The notes beneath the pieces were generated by a model that was given only the letters and a program-made list of their open reading frames with translations, was not told the DNA's origin and did no database searches. The position numbers and the translations under genes were made by a program. From Pseudomonadota bacterium (GTDB lineage Bacteria > Pseudomonadota > Gammaproteobacteria > Burkholderiales > Burkholderiaceae_C), in assembly GCA_020161065.1 (NCBI GenBank), contig JAIUPH010000037.1, forward strand, positions 62,001 to 126,000: 64,000 bases of DNA, written 5' to 3'. Of the stretch, positions 43,365-58,724 are shown piece after piece; within the stretch, counting starts at the first letter, position 1; each line of letters begins with the position of its first letter.

Positions 43365-44537
43365 ATGATGAATCGACGTGTACGGGCCGCGATGGCCGTT
43401 GCCGCTGTCCTGGCCCTGGGCGCCGGCGCCGCCCAGGCCCAGCAGGGCGTGAGCAAGAACGAGATCGTGGTCGGTTCGATCCAGGACCTGTCGGGACCGC
43501 TGGCCGGCTACGGCAAGCAGGTGCGCATGGGCATGATGCTGCGCGCCGAGGAGATCAACGAGCAGGGCGGCATCGGCGGGCGCAAGATCAAGCTGCTGGT
43601 CGAAGACTCCGGCTACGACCCCAAGAAGGCCGTGCTGGCGGCGCAGAAGCTGGTCAACCAGGACAAGATCTTCATCATGGCCGGCCACATCGGCACCGCG
43701 CAGAACAACGCGGCGATGCCGGTGCAGTTCGAGAAGAACATCATCAACTTCATGCCGGTGACGGCGGCGCGCGAAATGTACGAGCCGTTCAACCGGCTGA
43801 AGTATTCGTTCGCCGTGCCCTACTACGACCAGATGAAGCTGATGGTGCCCAAGATGGTCAAGGACAAGGGCGCCAAGAAGCCCTGCGCCATCTACCAGGA
43901 CGACGAGTTCGGGCTGGAAGTGCTGCGCGGCGCGGAAGACGGCCTGAAGGGCATCAACGTCGCGCTGGCCGAGAAGACCTCGTACAAGCGCGGCGCCACC
44001 GACTTCTCGTCGCAGGTCGCCAAGATGAAGGCCGCGGGCTGTGACCTGGTGGTGCTGGGCACCATCATCCGCGAGACCATCGGCACCATCGGCGAATCGC
44101 GCAAGACCGGCTTCAACCCGGTGTTCATCGGCAGCAGCGCGGCCTACACCGACCTGATCCACAAGCTCGGCGGCCCGGCGATGAACGGCCTGTACGCGAC
44201 GATGGGCGCGCAGCACCCGTACCTGGACGAAGCCTCGCAGCCGCTGCGCTTCTGGGCCAACAAGTACAAGACCAAGTTCAACGAAGACCCGACCGTGTTC
44301 TCGGTCTACGGCTACGTGATCATCGACGCCTTCGCCCAGGCCGCCACCAAGGCCGGCGCCAACCTGACGACCGACAGCTTCATCAAGGCCATGGACACGA
44401 TGAAGTTCGCGCCCGACATGTTCGGCTCGGCCGAGGCCACCTACTCGCCGACCAAGCACCTGGGCAGCGACTCGTCGCGGCTGTCGCAGATCGTCGACGG
44501 CCGCTGGAAGGTGGTCTCCGAGTACGTCAAGCCCTGA
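43365..44537 (+). CDS. Periplasmic substrate-binding protein of the LivK/HAAT type
   Basis: A 390-residue type I periplasmic binding protein. The signal peptide MMNRRVRAAMAVAAVLALGAGAAQA is followed by the domain start SKNEIVVGSIQDLSGPLAGYGKQVRMGMMLRAEEINEQGGIGG. DSGYDPKKAVLAAQKLVNQDKIFIMAGHIGT, SYKRGATDFSSQVAKMKAAGCDLVVLGT and VFSVYGYVIIDAF are family-typical. It supplies substrate to LivHMGF. The acyl-CoA synthetase next door argues for an aromatic or aliphatic acid rather than leucine; the ligand is not determinable here. Confidence 0.94.
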   Translation: MMNRRVRAAMAVAAVLALGAGAAQAQQGVSKNEIVVGSIQDLSGPLAGYGKQVRMGMMLRAEEINEQGGIGGRKIKLLVEDSGYDPKKAVLAAQKLVNQDKIFIMAGHIGTAQNNAAMPVQFEKNIINFMPVTAAREMYEPFNRLKYSFAVPYYDQMKLMVPKMVKDKGAKKPCAIYQDDEFGLEVLRGAEDGLKGINVALAEKTSYKRGATDFSSQVAKMKAAGCDLVVLGTIIRETIGTIGESRKTGFNPVFIGSSAAYTDLIHKLGGPAMNGLYATMGAQHPYLDEASQPLRFWANKYKTKFNEDPTVFSVYGYVIIDAFAQAATKAGANLTTDSFIKAMDTMKFAPDMFGSAEATYSPTKHLGSDSSRLSQIVDGRWKVVSEYVKP

Positions 44538-44548
44538 GCCGGCACCGC

Positions 44549-44569
44549 GGGCCGGGATAATCCCGGCCC
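44549..44569 (+). promoter_or_regulatory. Perfect hairpin with -10 box directly before rlmD
   Basis: GGGCCGGGA-taa-TCCCGGCCC forms a perfect nine-pair stem with a three-base loop, ending on the base before the rlmD ATG. The loop region reads GATAAT (44556-44561), a good -10 element eight bases from the start codon. It could act as terminator for the liv operon, as promoter for rlmD, or as both; there is no T-run. Confidence 0.5.
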
Positions 44570-45961
44570 ATGAGTGATGGACAGGAATGGCTCGAGGTCG
44601 AGTCGGTCGACCTCGAAGCGCAGGGCGTCGCGCACCGCGTGGACGGGGCCGGCGCCGGCAAGGTGGTCTTCATCGAGGGCGCCTTGCCGGGCGAGCGCGT
44701 GCAGTGCAGCGTCTCGCGCAAGAAGAACAACTGGGAACAGGGCCAGCTCTCGGCGCTGGCGCGCGAAAGCAGCCAGCGCGTGCGGCCCTCGTGCCCGCAC
44801 TTCGGCCTGCACGCCACCGCCTGCGGCGGCTGCAAGATGCAGCACCTGCACCCCGCCGCGCAGGTGGCCGTCAAGCAGCGCGTGCTGGAAGACAACCTGC
44901 AGCACCTGGCCAAGGTGCGGTCGGCGCTGATGCTGCGGCCCATCGAAGGCCCGGCCTGGGGCTACCGCTGGCGGGCGCGGCTGTCGGTGCGCCATGTCGC
45001 CAAGAAGGGCGTCGTGCTGGTCGGCTTCCACGAACGCAAGTCGCGCTACGTGGCCGACATGACGGTGTGCCCGGTGCTGCCGCCCGAAGTCAGCGCACTG
45101 CTGCCGCGCCTGCGCGAGCTGATCGGCGCGATGGAGCAGCGCGACCGGCTGCCGCAGATCGAGCTGGCGGTGGGCGACGGCGTCACCGCGCTGGTGCTGC
45201 GCCACCTGCAGCCCTTGTCGGCCGCCGACGGCGGGCGCCTGCGCGCCTTCGGCGCCGCGCACGGCGTGCAGTGGTGGCTGCAGCCGCAGGGGCCCGACTC
45301 GGTGCACCTGCTGGACGAGGGCGGCCCGCCGCTCGACTACGCGCTGCCCGAGTTCGGCCTGCGCATGCCCTTCAAGCCGACCGACTTCACGCAGGTGAAC
45401 CCGTACATCAACCGCGTGCTGGTCGGCCGCGCGCTGACGCTGCTGGACCCGCAGCCGGCCGAGCGCGTGATCGACTGGTTCTGCGGCCTGGGCAACTTCA
45501 CGCTGCCGCTGGCCACGCGCGCATGCCAGGTGCTGGGCATCGAAGGCAGCCCGACGCTGGTGCAGCGCGCGCGCGACAACGCCGCCGCGGCCGGCCTGGG
45601 CGCCAAGACGCGCTTCGAGGCGCGCAACCTGTTCGAGATCGGCCTGGCCGACGTGCAGGCAGCCGGTGACGCCGAACGTTGGCTGGTCGACCCGCCGCGC
45701 GAAGGCGCCTTCGCGCTGGCCAAGGCGCTGGCGGATTGGCAAAGCGCGGGGCAGGGCGCGGGGCCAGGTGCGGAAGGCGCAGGCTGGCAGCCGCCGCGGC
45801 GCATCGTCTACGTGAGCTGCAACCCCGCCACGCTGGCGCGCGACGCGGGGCTGCTGGTGCACCAGGCCGGCTACCGCTGCAGCGCGGCGGGGGTGGTCAA
45901 CATGTTCCCGCACACGGCGCATGTCGAGAGCCTGGCGGTCTTCGACCGCGAAGCGGACTGA
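44570..45961 (+). CDS. rlmD: 23S rRNA (uracil1939-C5)-methyltransferase RlmD
   Basis: A 463-residue SAM-dependent rRNA m5U methyltransferase. An N-terminal TRAM domain ([35 protein letters not shown]) is followed by the iron-sulfur cysteine cluster ([19 protein letters not shown], with a further Cys in MTVCPVL). The Rossmann core has [12 protein letters not shown] and DPPREGAF. The catalytic cysteine is in [14 protein letters not shown] and the C-terminus ends [17 protein letters not shown]. The cluster and length favour RlmD over RlmC or TrmA. A short Gly/Ala insertion ([15 protein letters not shown]) sits before the catalytic strand. Confidence 0.94.
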   Translation: MSDGQEWLEVESVDLEAQGVAHRVDGAGAGKVVFIEGALPGERVQCSVSRKKNNWEQGQLSALARESSQRVRPSCPHFGLHATACGGCKMQHLHPAAQVAVKQRVLEDNLQHLAKVRSALMLRPIEGPAWGYRWRARLSVRHVAKKGVVLVGFHERKSRYVADMTVCPVLPPEVSALLPRLRELIGAMEQRDRLPQIELAVGDGVTALVLRHLQPLSAADGGRLRAFGAAHGVQWWLQPQGPDSVHLLDEGGPPLDYALPEFGLRMPFKPTDFTQVNPYINRVLVGRALTLLDPQPAERVIDWFCGLGNFTLPLATRACQVLGIEGSPTLVQRARDNAAAAGLGAKTRFEARNLFEIGLADVQAAGDAERWLVDPPREGAFALAKALADWQSAGQGAGPGAEGAGWQPPRRIVYVSCNPATLARDAGLLVHQAGYRCSAAGVVNMFPHTAHVESLAVFDREAD

Positions 45962-45970
45962 CCCAAGAAG

Positions 45971-45990
45971 AAGGGCCCCGCAGGGCCCTT
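45971..45990. terminator. Bidirectional intrinsic-type terminator
   Basis: AAGGGCCC-cgca-GGGCCCTT is a perfect eight-pair stem between the convergent ends of rlmD and the BI-1 gene. It is preceded by A-rich AAGAAG and followed by TT, so it can serve both strands. Confidence 0.75.
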
Positions 45991-46015
45991 GGTCGACAAG
46001 CCGGATCGGCTCTGC

Positions 46016-46711
46016 CTAGTCGTCGCCGCCGAACACCCCCAGCAGCACCAGCAGGTTCTGGAAGACGTTGTACAGGCTGAGGTAGACGCCCAGCGTCGCC
46101 GTCACGTAGTTGGTCTCTTCGCCGTCGCGCACGCGCTTGAGGTCGACCAGGATGAAGGCCGAGAAGATGCCGATGGCCAGCACCGACAGCGTGAGCATCA
46201 GCGCGCCGCTTTGCAGGAAGACGTTGGCGATCATCGCCACCAGCAGCCCGATGGCGCCGATGAACAGGAAGCGGCTCAGGCCCGACAGGTCGCGCTTGAC
46301 CGTGCTCGACAGCACCGCCATGCCGAAGAACACCGCGCTGGTGCCGGCGAAGGCCGTCATCACCAGGCCGGCGCCGTTGCCCTTGCTGAGCACGAAGCCG
46401 AGCAGGCGCGCCAGCATCAGCCCCATGAAGAAGGTGAAGCCCAGCAACAGCCCGACGCCGACGCCCGAGTTCTTGAACTTCTCGATGGCGAAGATGAAGC
46501 CGAAGGCGCCGGCCATGAAAACGACCAGCCCCAGCATCGGCGACATCGCCGTGGCGATGCCGGTCTGCAGGCCGATCCAGGCGCCCAGCACCGTCGGCAG
46601 CATCGACAGCGCCAGCAGCGCATAGGTGTTGCGCAGCACGCGCTGGCGCTCGGCGGCGCCGACCGCGACGGTGGAGGCGCCGCCGCCCAGCACTTCGATG
46701 TTGGTGTTCAT
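46016..46711 (-). CDS. Bax inhibitor-1 family membrane protein (YccA/YbhL type)
   Basis: A 231-residue inner-membrane protein with seven hydrophobic segments and the BI-1 family pattern: RNTYALLALSMLPTVLGAWIG, NSGVGVGLLLGFTFFMGLML, FFGMAVLSSTVKRDLSGLSRFLFIGAIGLLVA, and the acidic end LYNVFQNLLVLLGVFGGDD. E. coli YccA, a relative, modulates FtsH proteolysis; others are pH-gated calcium leak channels. AAGGAGATCGC precedes the ATG. Role here not determinable. Confidence 0.93.
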   Translation of the reverse strand: MNTNIEVLGGGASTVAVGAAERQRVLRNTYALLALSMLPTVLGAWIGLQTGIATAMSPMLGLVVFMAGAFGFIFAIEKFKNSGVGVGLLLGFTFFMGLMLARLLGFVLSKGNGAGLVMTAFAGTSAVFFGMAVLSSTVKRDLSGLSRFLFIGAIGLLVAMIANVFLQSGALMLTLSVLAIGIFSAFILVDLKRVRDGEETNYVTATLGVYLSLYNVFQNLLVLLGVFGGDD

Positions 46712-46870
46712 GCGATCTCCTTGATGAGGATGACGAACCAGTAGCTCGATGGCGCGAAATTGTAGGCCGCGGCCTGCGCCGCCCCGGATGACCCCACCGC
46801 GCCTGTCCCCTTGGGCCTTGGCTTCGGATATGGTGTCGCCCTCGTCGAAACCAAGCGGAACCACAAGCCC

Positions 46871-47275
46871 ATGAAGACCAAGCCCCTGCTCACGCTCGAA
46901 GATGCCCGCCGCATGGCCGCCGCCGCCGAGGCCGAAGCGCTGGCCCACCAATGGGCGGTGAGCTTTGCGATCGTCGACGACGGCGGCCACCTGCTGTGGC
47001 TGCAGCGCCTGGACGGCGCGGCGCCGATCTCGGCGCAGATCGCCCCGGCCAAGGCGCAGACCGCGGCGCTGGGCCGCCGCGAAAGCAAGGTCTACGAGGA
47101 CATGATCAACGCCGGCCGCCAGTCGTTCTTGAGCGCCCCGCTGCAAGGCATGCTCGAAGGCGGCGTGCCGGTGATGGTGGACGGGCAGTGCCTGGGCGCC
47201 GTGGGCGTCAGCGGCGTCAAGAGCACCGAGGATGCGCAGATTGGGCGTGCTGCTATCGCCGCGCTCGGTGCCTGA
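46871..47275 (+). CDS. GlcG/HbpS-like (DUF336) protein
   Basis: A 134-residue small domain protein of the GlcG / HbpS family. Family features are the start LLTLEDARRMAAAAEAEALAHQWAVSFAIVDDGGHLLWLQRLDGA, the middle block APAKAQTAALGRR, and GGVPVMVDGQCLGAVGVSGVKSTEDAQIGRAAIAAL. Relatives bind heme or cobalamin or accompany glycolate oxidase, but function is mostly unassigned. ATG 46871 fits the family N-terminus; an in-frame TTG at 46811 is less likely. Its stop is immediately followed by the stop of the opposing EamA gene. Confidence 0.88.
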   Translation: MKTKPLLTLEDARRMAAAAEAEALAHQWAVSFAIVDDGGHLLWLQRLDGAAPISAQIAPAKAQTAALGRRESKVYEDMINAGRQSFLSAPLQGMLEGGVPVMVDGQCLGAVGVSGVKSTEDAQIGRAAIAALGA

Positions 47276-48157
47276 TCAGCGCCGCAGCAGCAGCAAACAG
47301 CCGCCGACGATCAGCGCTGCCGAGGCCAGCGTCCAGCCGCTGGGCAGGTCGCCGAACAGCACGTAGCCCAGCAGCGCGGCCCAGACGAAGCCGGTGTACT
47401 CCACCGGCGCCGCGCGGCTGGCCTCCAGGTGCGTGAAGGCCCAGGTCACCGCCAGCAGCCCGGCGGTGGCCAGCGCGCCCATCAGCAGCACGGTGGCGGC
47501 GTCGCCGTCGTGCAGCGGCTGCCAGCGCAGCGCCATCGGCAGCGCCAGCAGCGCCGCGGGCAGCAGGTTCTGCACCAGCAGGATGGTCCACAGCGCGTCG
47601 CGCTGCGCCTGGTGGCGCGCCAGGATCACCACGCCCGAGTAGCTCAGCGCCGAGAGCCCGGCCCACAGCATGCCTTGCAGCCGGCTGCCGTCGCCGGCCG
47701 CGGCGCCGCGACCCAGCAGTTCAGGCCACAGGCCCACGCCCGCGCCAACGGCGCCCAGCGCCAGCGCCGCCCACAGCCAGCGCGAGGGCCGCTCGCGCAG
47801 CAGCAGCATGGCCAGCAGCGAGATGAACAGCGGCGCCGTGTAGCCCACCGCCACGGCCTGTACCAGCGGCAGCAGCGACAGCGCGTGGAACCAGGTCAGC
47901 AGCGCCACCAGCAGCAGCGCCACGCGCAGCAGGTGCAGCGACCAGGCGCCGCGCCGCGGCAGCGGCGAGCGAAAGCACAGCCACAGCGGCAGCGCGAACA
48001 GGCTGCCCGCGGCAAAGCGCCAGAACGTGAGCTGCCAGGCGTCGTAGCGCGCGGACAGCAGCTTGACGCTGGCGTCCATGCCGATGAAGCAGGCCGCGGC
48101 CAGTGCCGCGGCGGCGACCGGCAGCGCCCGATGGGGTGACGACAGGGTCGGGGACAT
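47276..48157 (-). CDS. EamA/DMT-superfamily transporter
   Basis: A 293-residue membrane protein with ten predicted helices in two EamA repeats. The N-terminal repeat contains ACFIGMDASVKLLSARYDAWQLTFWRFAAGSLFALPLW, and the second repeat starts near GMLWAGLSALSYSGVVILARH. The end reads EYTGFVWAALLGYVLFGDLPSGWTLASAALIVGGC. Members export metabolites or amino acids; substrate unknown. It is divergent from carA with 148 bases between. Confidence 0.93.
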   Translation of the reverse strand: MSPTLSSPHRALPVAAAALAAACFIGMDASVKLLSARYDAWQLTFWRFAAGSLFALPLWLCFRSPLPRRGAWSLHLLRVALLLVALLTWFHALSLLPLVQAVAVGYTAPLFISLLAMLLLRERPSRWLWAALALGAVGAGVGLWPELLGRGAAAGDGSRLQGMLWAGLSALSYSGVVILARHQAQRDALWTILLVQNLLPAALLALPMALRWQPLHDGDAATVLLMGALATAGLLAVTWAFTHLEASRAAPVEYTGFVWAALLGYVLFGDLPSGWTLASAALIVGGCLLLLRR

Positions 48158-48190
48158 GGGTCGCCGATGCTAGCCTGGCGGCAGGGCGGC

Positions 48191-48196
48191 TATACT
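48191..48196 (+). promoter_or_regulatory. -10-like box of the carAB operon
   Basis: TATACT in GGCTATACTCCGC is the best -10 candidate in the EamA-carA gap; no good -35 partner is visible. A start just downstream would give a leader of about 100 nt containing the hairpin at 48258-48275. Confidence 0.4.
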
Positions 48197-48257
48197 CCGC
48201 AGGTTTACCCCGCCAACACCGCAGCCTAGCGAACCCCGACTTCGGTTTTCCCTCGGA

Positions 48258-48275
48258 TCCACCCCGCCGGGTGGA
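48258..48275 (+). other. Hairpin in the carA leader
   Basis: TCCACCC-cgcc-GGGTGGA is a perfect seven-pair stem about 30 bases before the carA start. It lacks a T-run directly after it. Possible attenuation or stability element; no leader peptide was recognised. Confidence 0.4.
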
Positions 48276-48305
48276 GCTGGGCGCGCGAATCCCGGAGCTT
48301 TTCTC

Positions 48306-49469
48306 TTGCTGCCCATCCTGCACAGTGCGCTGCCGCCCGCACTCCTCGCCCTCGCAGACGGCACGACCTTCAGCGGCATCTCGATCGGCGCGCCCGGTCG
48401 CACGGTCGGTGAAGTGGTGTTCAACACCGCGCTGACCGGCTACCAGGAAATCCTCACCGACCCCAGCTACTGCCGGCAGATCGTCACGCTGACGTATCCG
48501 CACATCGGCAACACCGGTGTCAACCCCGAGGACGTCGAGGCCGCCAAGGTCCACGCCGCCGGCCTGATCATCAAAGACCTGCCGCTGCGCGCATCCAACT
48601 TCCGCGCCAGCGACGACCTCGCCGGCTACCTGGCGCGCGAAGGCGTGGTGGCGCTGGCCGGCATCGACACCCGGCGGCTGACGCGCGTGCTGCGCAGCGG
48701 CGGCGCGCAGAACGGCAGCATCACCGCCTACGCCGCCGGCCACGCCATCACGCAGGCCGACATCGACGACGCCGTGGCCGCCGCGCGCGCCGCGCCGTCG
48801 ATGGCCGGGCTCGACCTGGCGCAGGTGGTCAGCGCCGCCCAGCCCTACGACTGGACCGAGACCGCCTGGCAGCTCGGCGCCGGCTACGGCACGCTGGCCG
48901 AGGCGCGCCACCACGTGGTGGCCTACGACTTCGGCGTCAAGCGCAACATCCTGCGCCTGCTGGCCAGCCGCGGCTGCCGCGTCACCGTGGTGCCGGCGCG
49001 CACGCCGGCGGCCGAGGTGCTGAAGATGAAGCCTGGCGGCGTCTTCCTCAGCAACGGCCCGGGCGACCCCGAGCCCTGCGACTACGCGATCGAAGCCACG
49101 CGCGAGCTGATCGCCTCCGGCAAGCCGGTGTTCGGCATCTGCCTGGGCCACCAGATCATGGCGCTGGCCTCGGGCGCGCGCACCTTCAAGATGAAGTTCG
49201 GCCACCACGGCGCCAACCATCCGGTGAAAGACCTGGACAGCGGCCGCGTCAGCATCACCAGCCAGAACCACGGCTTCGCGGTCGACGCGGCCACGCTGCC
49301 GCCGACGCTGCGCGCCACGCACGTGAGCCTGTTCGACGGCACGCTGCAAGGCCTGGCACGCACCGACCGGCCGGCCTTCTGCTTCCAGGGCCACCCCGAA
49401 GCCAGCCCCGGCCCGCACGACATCGGCTACCTGTTCGACCGCTTCGTCGCCTCGATGGAGGCCCAGTAA
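48306..49469 (+). CDS. carA: Carbamoyl-phosphate synthase small (glutaminase) subunit
   Basis: A 387-residue glutamine amidotransferase subunit that delivers ammonia to CarB for carbamoyl phosphate, the precursor of arginine and pyrimidines. The N-terminal domain has [23 protein letters not shown] and [12 protein letters not shown]. The class I glutaminase has [10 protein letters not shown], nucleophile Cys279 in [20 protein letters not shown], and the His/Glu of [11 protein letters not shown]. The start is TTG at 48306: it gives the usual CarA N-terminus ([21 protein letters not shown]), and no ATG in frame precedes the conserved part. carB follows with no gap. Confidence 0.96.
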   Translation: MLPILHSALPPALLALADGTTFSGISIGAPGRTVGEVVFNTALTGYQEILTDPSYCRQIVTLTYPHIGNTGVNPEDVEAAKVHAAGLIIKDLPLRASNFRASDDLAGYLAREGVVALAGIDTRRLTRVLRSGGAQNGSITAYAAGHAITQADIDDAVAAARAAPSMAGLDLAQVVSAAQPYDWTETAWQLGAGYGTLAEARHHVVAYDFGVKRNILRLLASRGCRVTVVPARTPAAEVLKMKPGGVFLSNGPGDPEPCDYAIEATRELIASGKPVFGICLGHQIMALASGARTFKMKFGHHGANHPVKDLDSGRVSITSQNHGFAVDAATLPPTLRATHVSLFDGTLQGLARTDRPAFCFQGHPEASPGPHDIGYLFDRFVASMEAQ

Positions 49470-52724
<3,255 letters not shown>

Positions 52725-52746
52725 GATCCGGCCTCACTCGCCCCTT

Positions 52747-52790
52747 CCGCCGCAGCCGGCCCTTCGGTCCGCTGCGGCGGAATCACTTTT
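52747..52790 (+). terminator. Terminator after carAB
   Basis: CCGCCGCAGC and GCTGCGGCGG form a perfect ten-pair stem around a 14-base loop (52757-52770), followed by AATCACTTTT. The T-run is slightly offset but acceptable. It separates carB from greA. Confidence 0.75.
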
Positions 52791-52809
52791 GCCTCAGCCG
52801 AGCCGCGTC

Positions 52810-53286
52810 ATGCCCACCATTCCCCTCACCGTCCGCGGTGCCGAAAAGCTCAAGACCGAACTGCAGCGCCTGAAGACCGTCGAGCGCCATGCGGTGATCC
52901 AGGCCATTGCCGAGGCGCGCGCGCAGGGCGACCTGTCGGAAAACGCCGAGTACGACGCCGCCAAGGACAAGCAGGGCTTCATCGAAGGCCGCATCAACGA
53001 GCTGGAAGCCAAGCTGGCCGCCGCGCAGGTGATCGACCCCGCGGGCATCGACGCCGGCGGCAAGGTGGTGTTCGGCGCCACCGTCGCGCTGGAGGACGAA
53101 GACAGCGGCCAGCAGGTCACCTACCAGATCGTCGGCGACGACGAGGCCGACCTCAAGCTGGGGCTGATCTCGATCAGCAGCCCGATCGCCCGCGCGCTGA
53201 TCGGCAAGGCCGCCGGCGACGTGGCCGAGGTGCAGGCGCCCGGCGGCCTGAAGAGCTGGGAGATCGTCGACGTTCGCTACGTCTGA
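52810..53286 (+). CDS. greA: Transcription elongation factor GreA
   Basis: A 158-residue factor that stimulates RNA polymerase to cleave backtracked transcripts. The N-terminal coiled coil carries the tip acidic residues in [35 protein letters not shown]. The C-terminal FKBP-like domain has [51 protein letters not shown] 52810 yields [14 protein letters not shown], the usual start; an upstream in-frame TTG at 52789 lies in the terminator. The membrane gene downstream follows after two bases. Confidence 0.98.
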   Translation: MPTIPLTVRGAEKLKTELQRLKTVERHAVIQAIAEARAQGDLSENAEYDAAKDKQGFIEGRINELEAKLAAAQVIDPAGIDAGGKVVFGATVALEDEDSGQQVTYQIVGDDEADLKLGLISISSPIARALIGKAAGDVAEVQAPGGLKSWEIVDVRYV

Positions 53287-53288
53287 GG

Positions 53289-53768
53289 ATGGCGCGCATC
53301 GCCGTTGCCGAGCGCATCCGCCGCCTGCTGCCGGCGCTGTGGCTGGGGCTGCTGGCGGCCGTCGCGCTGATCGGCACGCCGGCGCCCTTTGCCGAACTGG
53401 CGCGCGACGTCGCCGGCCGCGTCGCCGGCCGCATGCTGTTGCGGGAAGCGTGGTTCAGCATCGTCGTGGCGCTGCTGCTGTGGATGCTGGAGCGCGGCCG
53501 CGCGCTGCGTGCCGCGGCGGCCGGCCGCGGCTCGGTGCTCAGCACCGAGATGGTGTTGCTGCTGGCCACGCTGCTGTGCACGCTGCTGGGCTACTTCATC
53601 GTGCAGGCGCTGCTGCCGGCCGCGCGGCTGGGGCAGGGCGCCCTCGGCTTCGCCCAACTGCACGCCGTGAGCGTGGGCTTCTACGCCGTCAAGCTGCTGC
53701 TGGTCGCCACGCTGGCATGGCGTGCGGCGGCGCCGCCAACAGCGGTGCCGGCAGGCCCGCCAGGCTGA
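53289..53768 (+). CDS. DUF4149 domain membrane protein
   Basis: A 159-residue membrane protein with four hydrophobic segments, starting [47 protein letters not shown]. Its fit to DUF4149 and its place directly behind greA agree with the arrangement common in Burkholderiales. Function unknown. The last 80 bases overlap the convergent GGDEF-EAL gene, and the corresponding tail ([12 protein letters not shown]) is low-complexity. Confidence 0.82.
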   Translation: MARIAVAERIRRLLPALWLGLLAAVALIGTPAPFAELARDVAGRVAGRMLLREAWFSIVVALLLWMLERGRALRAAAAGRGSVLSTEMVLLLATLLCTLLGYFIVQALLPAARLGQGALGFAQLHAVSVGFYAVKLLLVATLAWRAAAPPTAVPAGPPG

Positions 53769-55886
53769 TCACGCTGCCGCCGTTGAGCAGCTTGCGCACG
53801 ACGCGCGCGAACTCCTCCCCGTCCACCGGGCGGCTGGTCAGATAACCCTGGTATTCGTCGCAACGGCGCGCCTTCAGCATGGCCAGCTGCGCTTCGCTTT
53901 CCACGCCCTCGGCCACCACCTTGAGCTTGAGGCTGTGCGCCAGCGCGATGATGGCGCTGACGATGGCCTCGTCGTCGGGGTCGGTGACGAGGTCGCGCAC
54001 GAAGCTGCGGTCGATCTTCAGGCTGGCGATCGGCAGACGCTTGAGGTAGCTCAGCGACGAGTAGCCGGTGCCGAAGTCGTCGATCGACAGCTTGACGCCC
54101 ATGCGGTTGAGTTCGTCGGCGATCTCGCCGCTGACGGCCGAGTCGGCCAGCAGGATCGATTCGGTGACCTCGATCTCCAGGCATTGCGGCGGCAGGCCGT
54201 GGCCCTTGATGGCGCGCGCCACCAGCGCCGGCAGCGCGCGCTCGCGCAGGTGGGTGGAGGCCAGGTTCACGGCCACCGGTATGGTGCCCAGCCCCATGCC
54301 CTGCCACACGGCCACCTGGCGGCAGGCGACGTCGATGGCCCATTCGCCGATCGGGATCACCAGCCCGACGTCCTCGACCAGCGGGATGAACTCGGCCGGC
54401 GGCAGCAGCCCGTTCTCCGGGTGCTGCCAGCGGATCAGCGCCTCGGCGCCGACGATGCGGCCGCTTTCCACGTCCACCCGCGGCTGGTAGTGCAGCACGA
54501 ACTCGTCACGCTCCAGCGCGCGGCGCAGCCGCGTCTCCATCATCAGCCGGTCGAGCGCGCGCGCGTTCATCGAGGCGTCGTAGAACTGGAAGCCGCCGCG
54601 CCCGGCCTCCTTGGCGCGGTACATCGCGGTGTCGGCGTTCTTCAGCAGGGTGTCGATGTCGCGGCCGTCGTCGGGGTAGATGGCCACGCCGACGCTGCCG
54701 CCGACGAAGACCTCGGTGCCTTGCAGCACCAGCGGCTGCTCCAGCGTCTTCACCAGGCGCTGCGCGATGACGCCGACGTCGGCCGGGCGCTGGATGTCGG
54801 AGACCATCACGATGAACTCGTCGCCGCCCAGCCGCGCGATGGCGTGCGTGCCGTCGCCGGCGGTGCGCGTCAGCGCGTCGTAGGCGCGCAGCGACCCGGC
54901 CAGGCGGTCGCCGGCGGTGCGCAGCAGTTCGTCGCCGCAGGTGTGGCCCAGCGTGTCGTTGACGCGCTTGAAGTTGTCGAGGTCGATGAACATGATGGCC
55001 AGCGGCTTGCCGTGGCGCTCGCAGTGCGCCAGCGTGCGCTGCAGCTGCTCGGTGAACAGCAGCCGGTTGGGCAGCCCGGTCAGCGGGTCGTAATAGGCCA
55101 GGCGGCGGATCTCGGCCTCGGCCGTCTTGTGGCGCGTGACGTCGTGCACCGCGCCGGCCAGCCGCACGGGGATGCCGGCGGCGTCGTACTCGATCACCTC
55201 CACCTGCTGGTGCAGGTGGCGCAGGCTGCCGTCGCGGCGGCGCACGCGCAGGTCGTGCGCGAAGGCGTGGTCTTCCGACAGCGCGCGCCGGCAGGCCTGC
55301 TGCCAGCTGGCGTGGTCGTCCTCGTGCACGGCGGCGAAGAAGCCGGCGAAGTCGGCCGCGGCCGGCGCGTCGGCATGGCCGAAGATGCGCGCGGCCTGGT
55401 CGGAGCACAGCACGCGGTCACGCCGCGAGTCCCATTCCCAGTCGCCCATGTCGCCGATGCGCTGCGCGTTGGACAGCCGGCGCTGGCTTTGCGCCAGCTC
55501 GTTGATGGCGCTGCTGGCGCGCAGGATGTAGCGCACGCGGTGGCCGAGGATGGCCCAGTTGATCGGCTTGGTGATGAAGTCGCTGGCGCCCACCTCGAAG
55601 GCGCGCTCGATCGACTTCACGTCGTCGAGCCCGGTCATCATCATCACCGGCACGCGGGTGCCGCCGGGCAGCTTGCGCAGCTCGGCGCAGACGGTGAAGC
55701 CGTCGATCTCGGGCATGCTGACGTCCAGCAGCACGAGGTCGGGCAGTCCCTGGTTCAGCAGCTCCAGGGCGAGGCGACCGTTGGCGGCCTCGGCCACCTC
55801 GAAGCCGGCCTTGACCAGCGTGGCGCGGGTCAGGCGGCGGCCGGCGCTGTCGTCGTCGACGACCAGGATGCGTTGCAGCGCCGGCT

Positions 55887-55890
<4 letters not shown>
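53689..55890 (-). CDS. Response regulator with PAS, GGDEF and EAL domains (cyclic-di-GMP turnover)
   Basis: A 733-residue cytoplasmic regulator. The receiver domain is at about 5-125 ([15 protein letters not shown], Asp56 in [13 protein letters not shown]). A PAS domain at about 150-265 is followed by GGDEF near residue 355 ([14 protein letters not shown] ... [12 protein letters not shown]), the active-site motif intact. EAL from about 455 to 700 has [30 protein letters not shown] and EGVESE, so phosphodiesterase residues are also present. A variable tail of about 35 residues follows. Both cyclase and phosphodiesterase activity are possible; phosphorylation by the overlapping hybrid kinase is the likely switch. 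ATG 55890 overlaps that gene's stop. Confidence 0.95.

Positions 55891-58720
<2,830 letters not shown>

Positions 58721-58724
<4 letters not shown>

Noticed and set aside
46811-46870. Longer N-terminus for the GlcG-like protein from a TTG start
   Set aside because: The extra 20 residues are not part of the family domain, and ATG 46871 gives the normal start.
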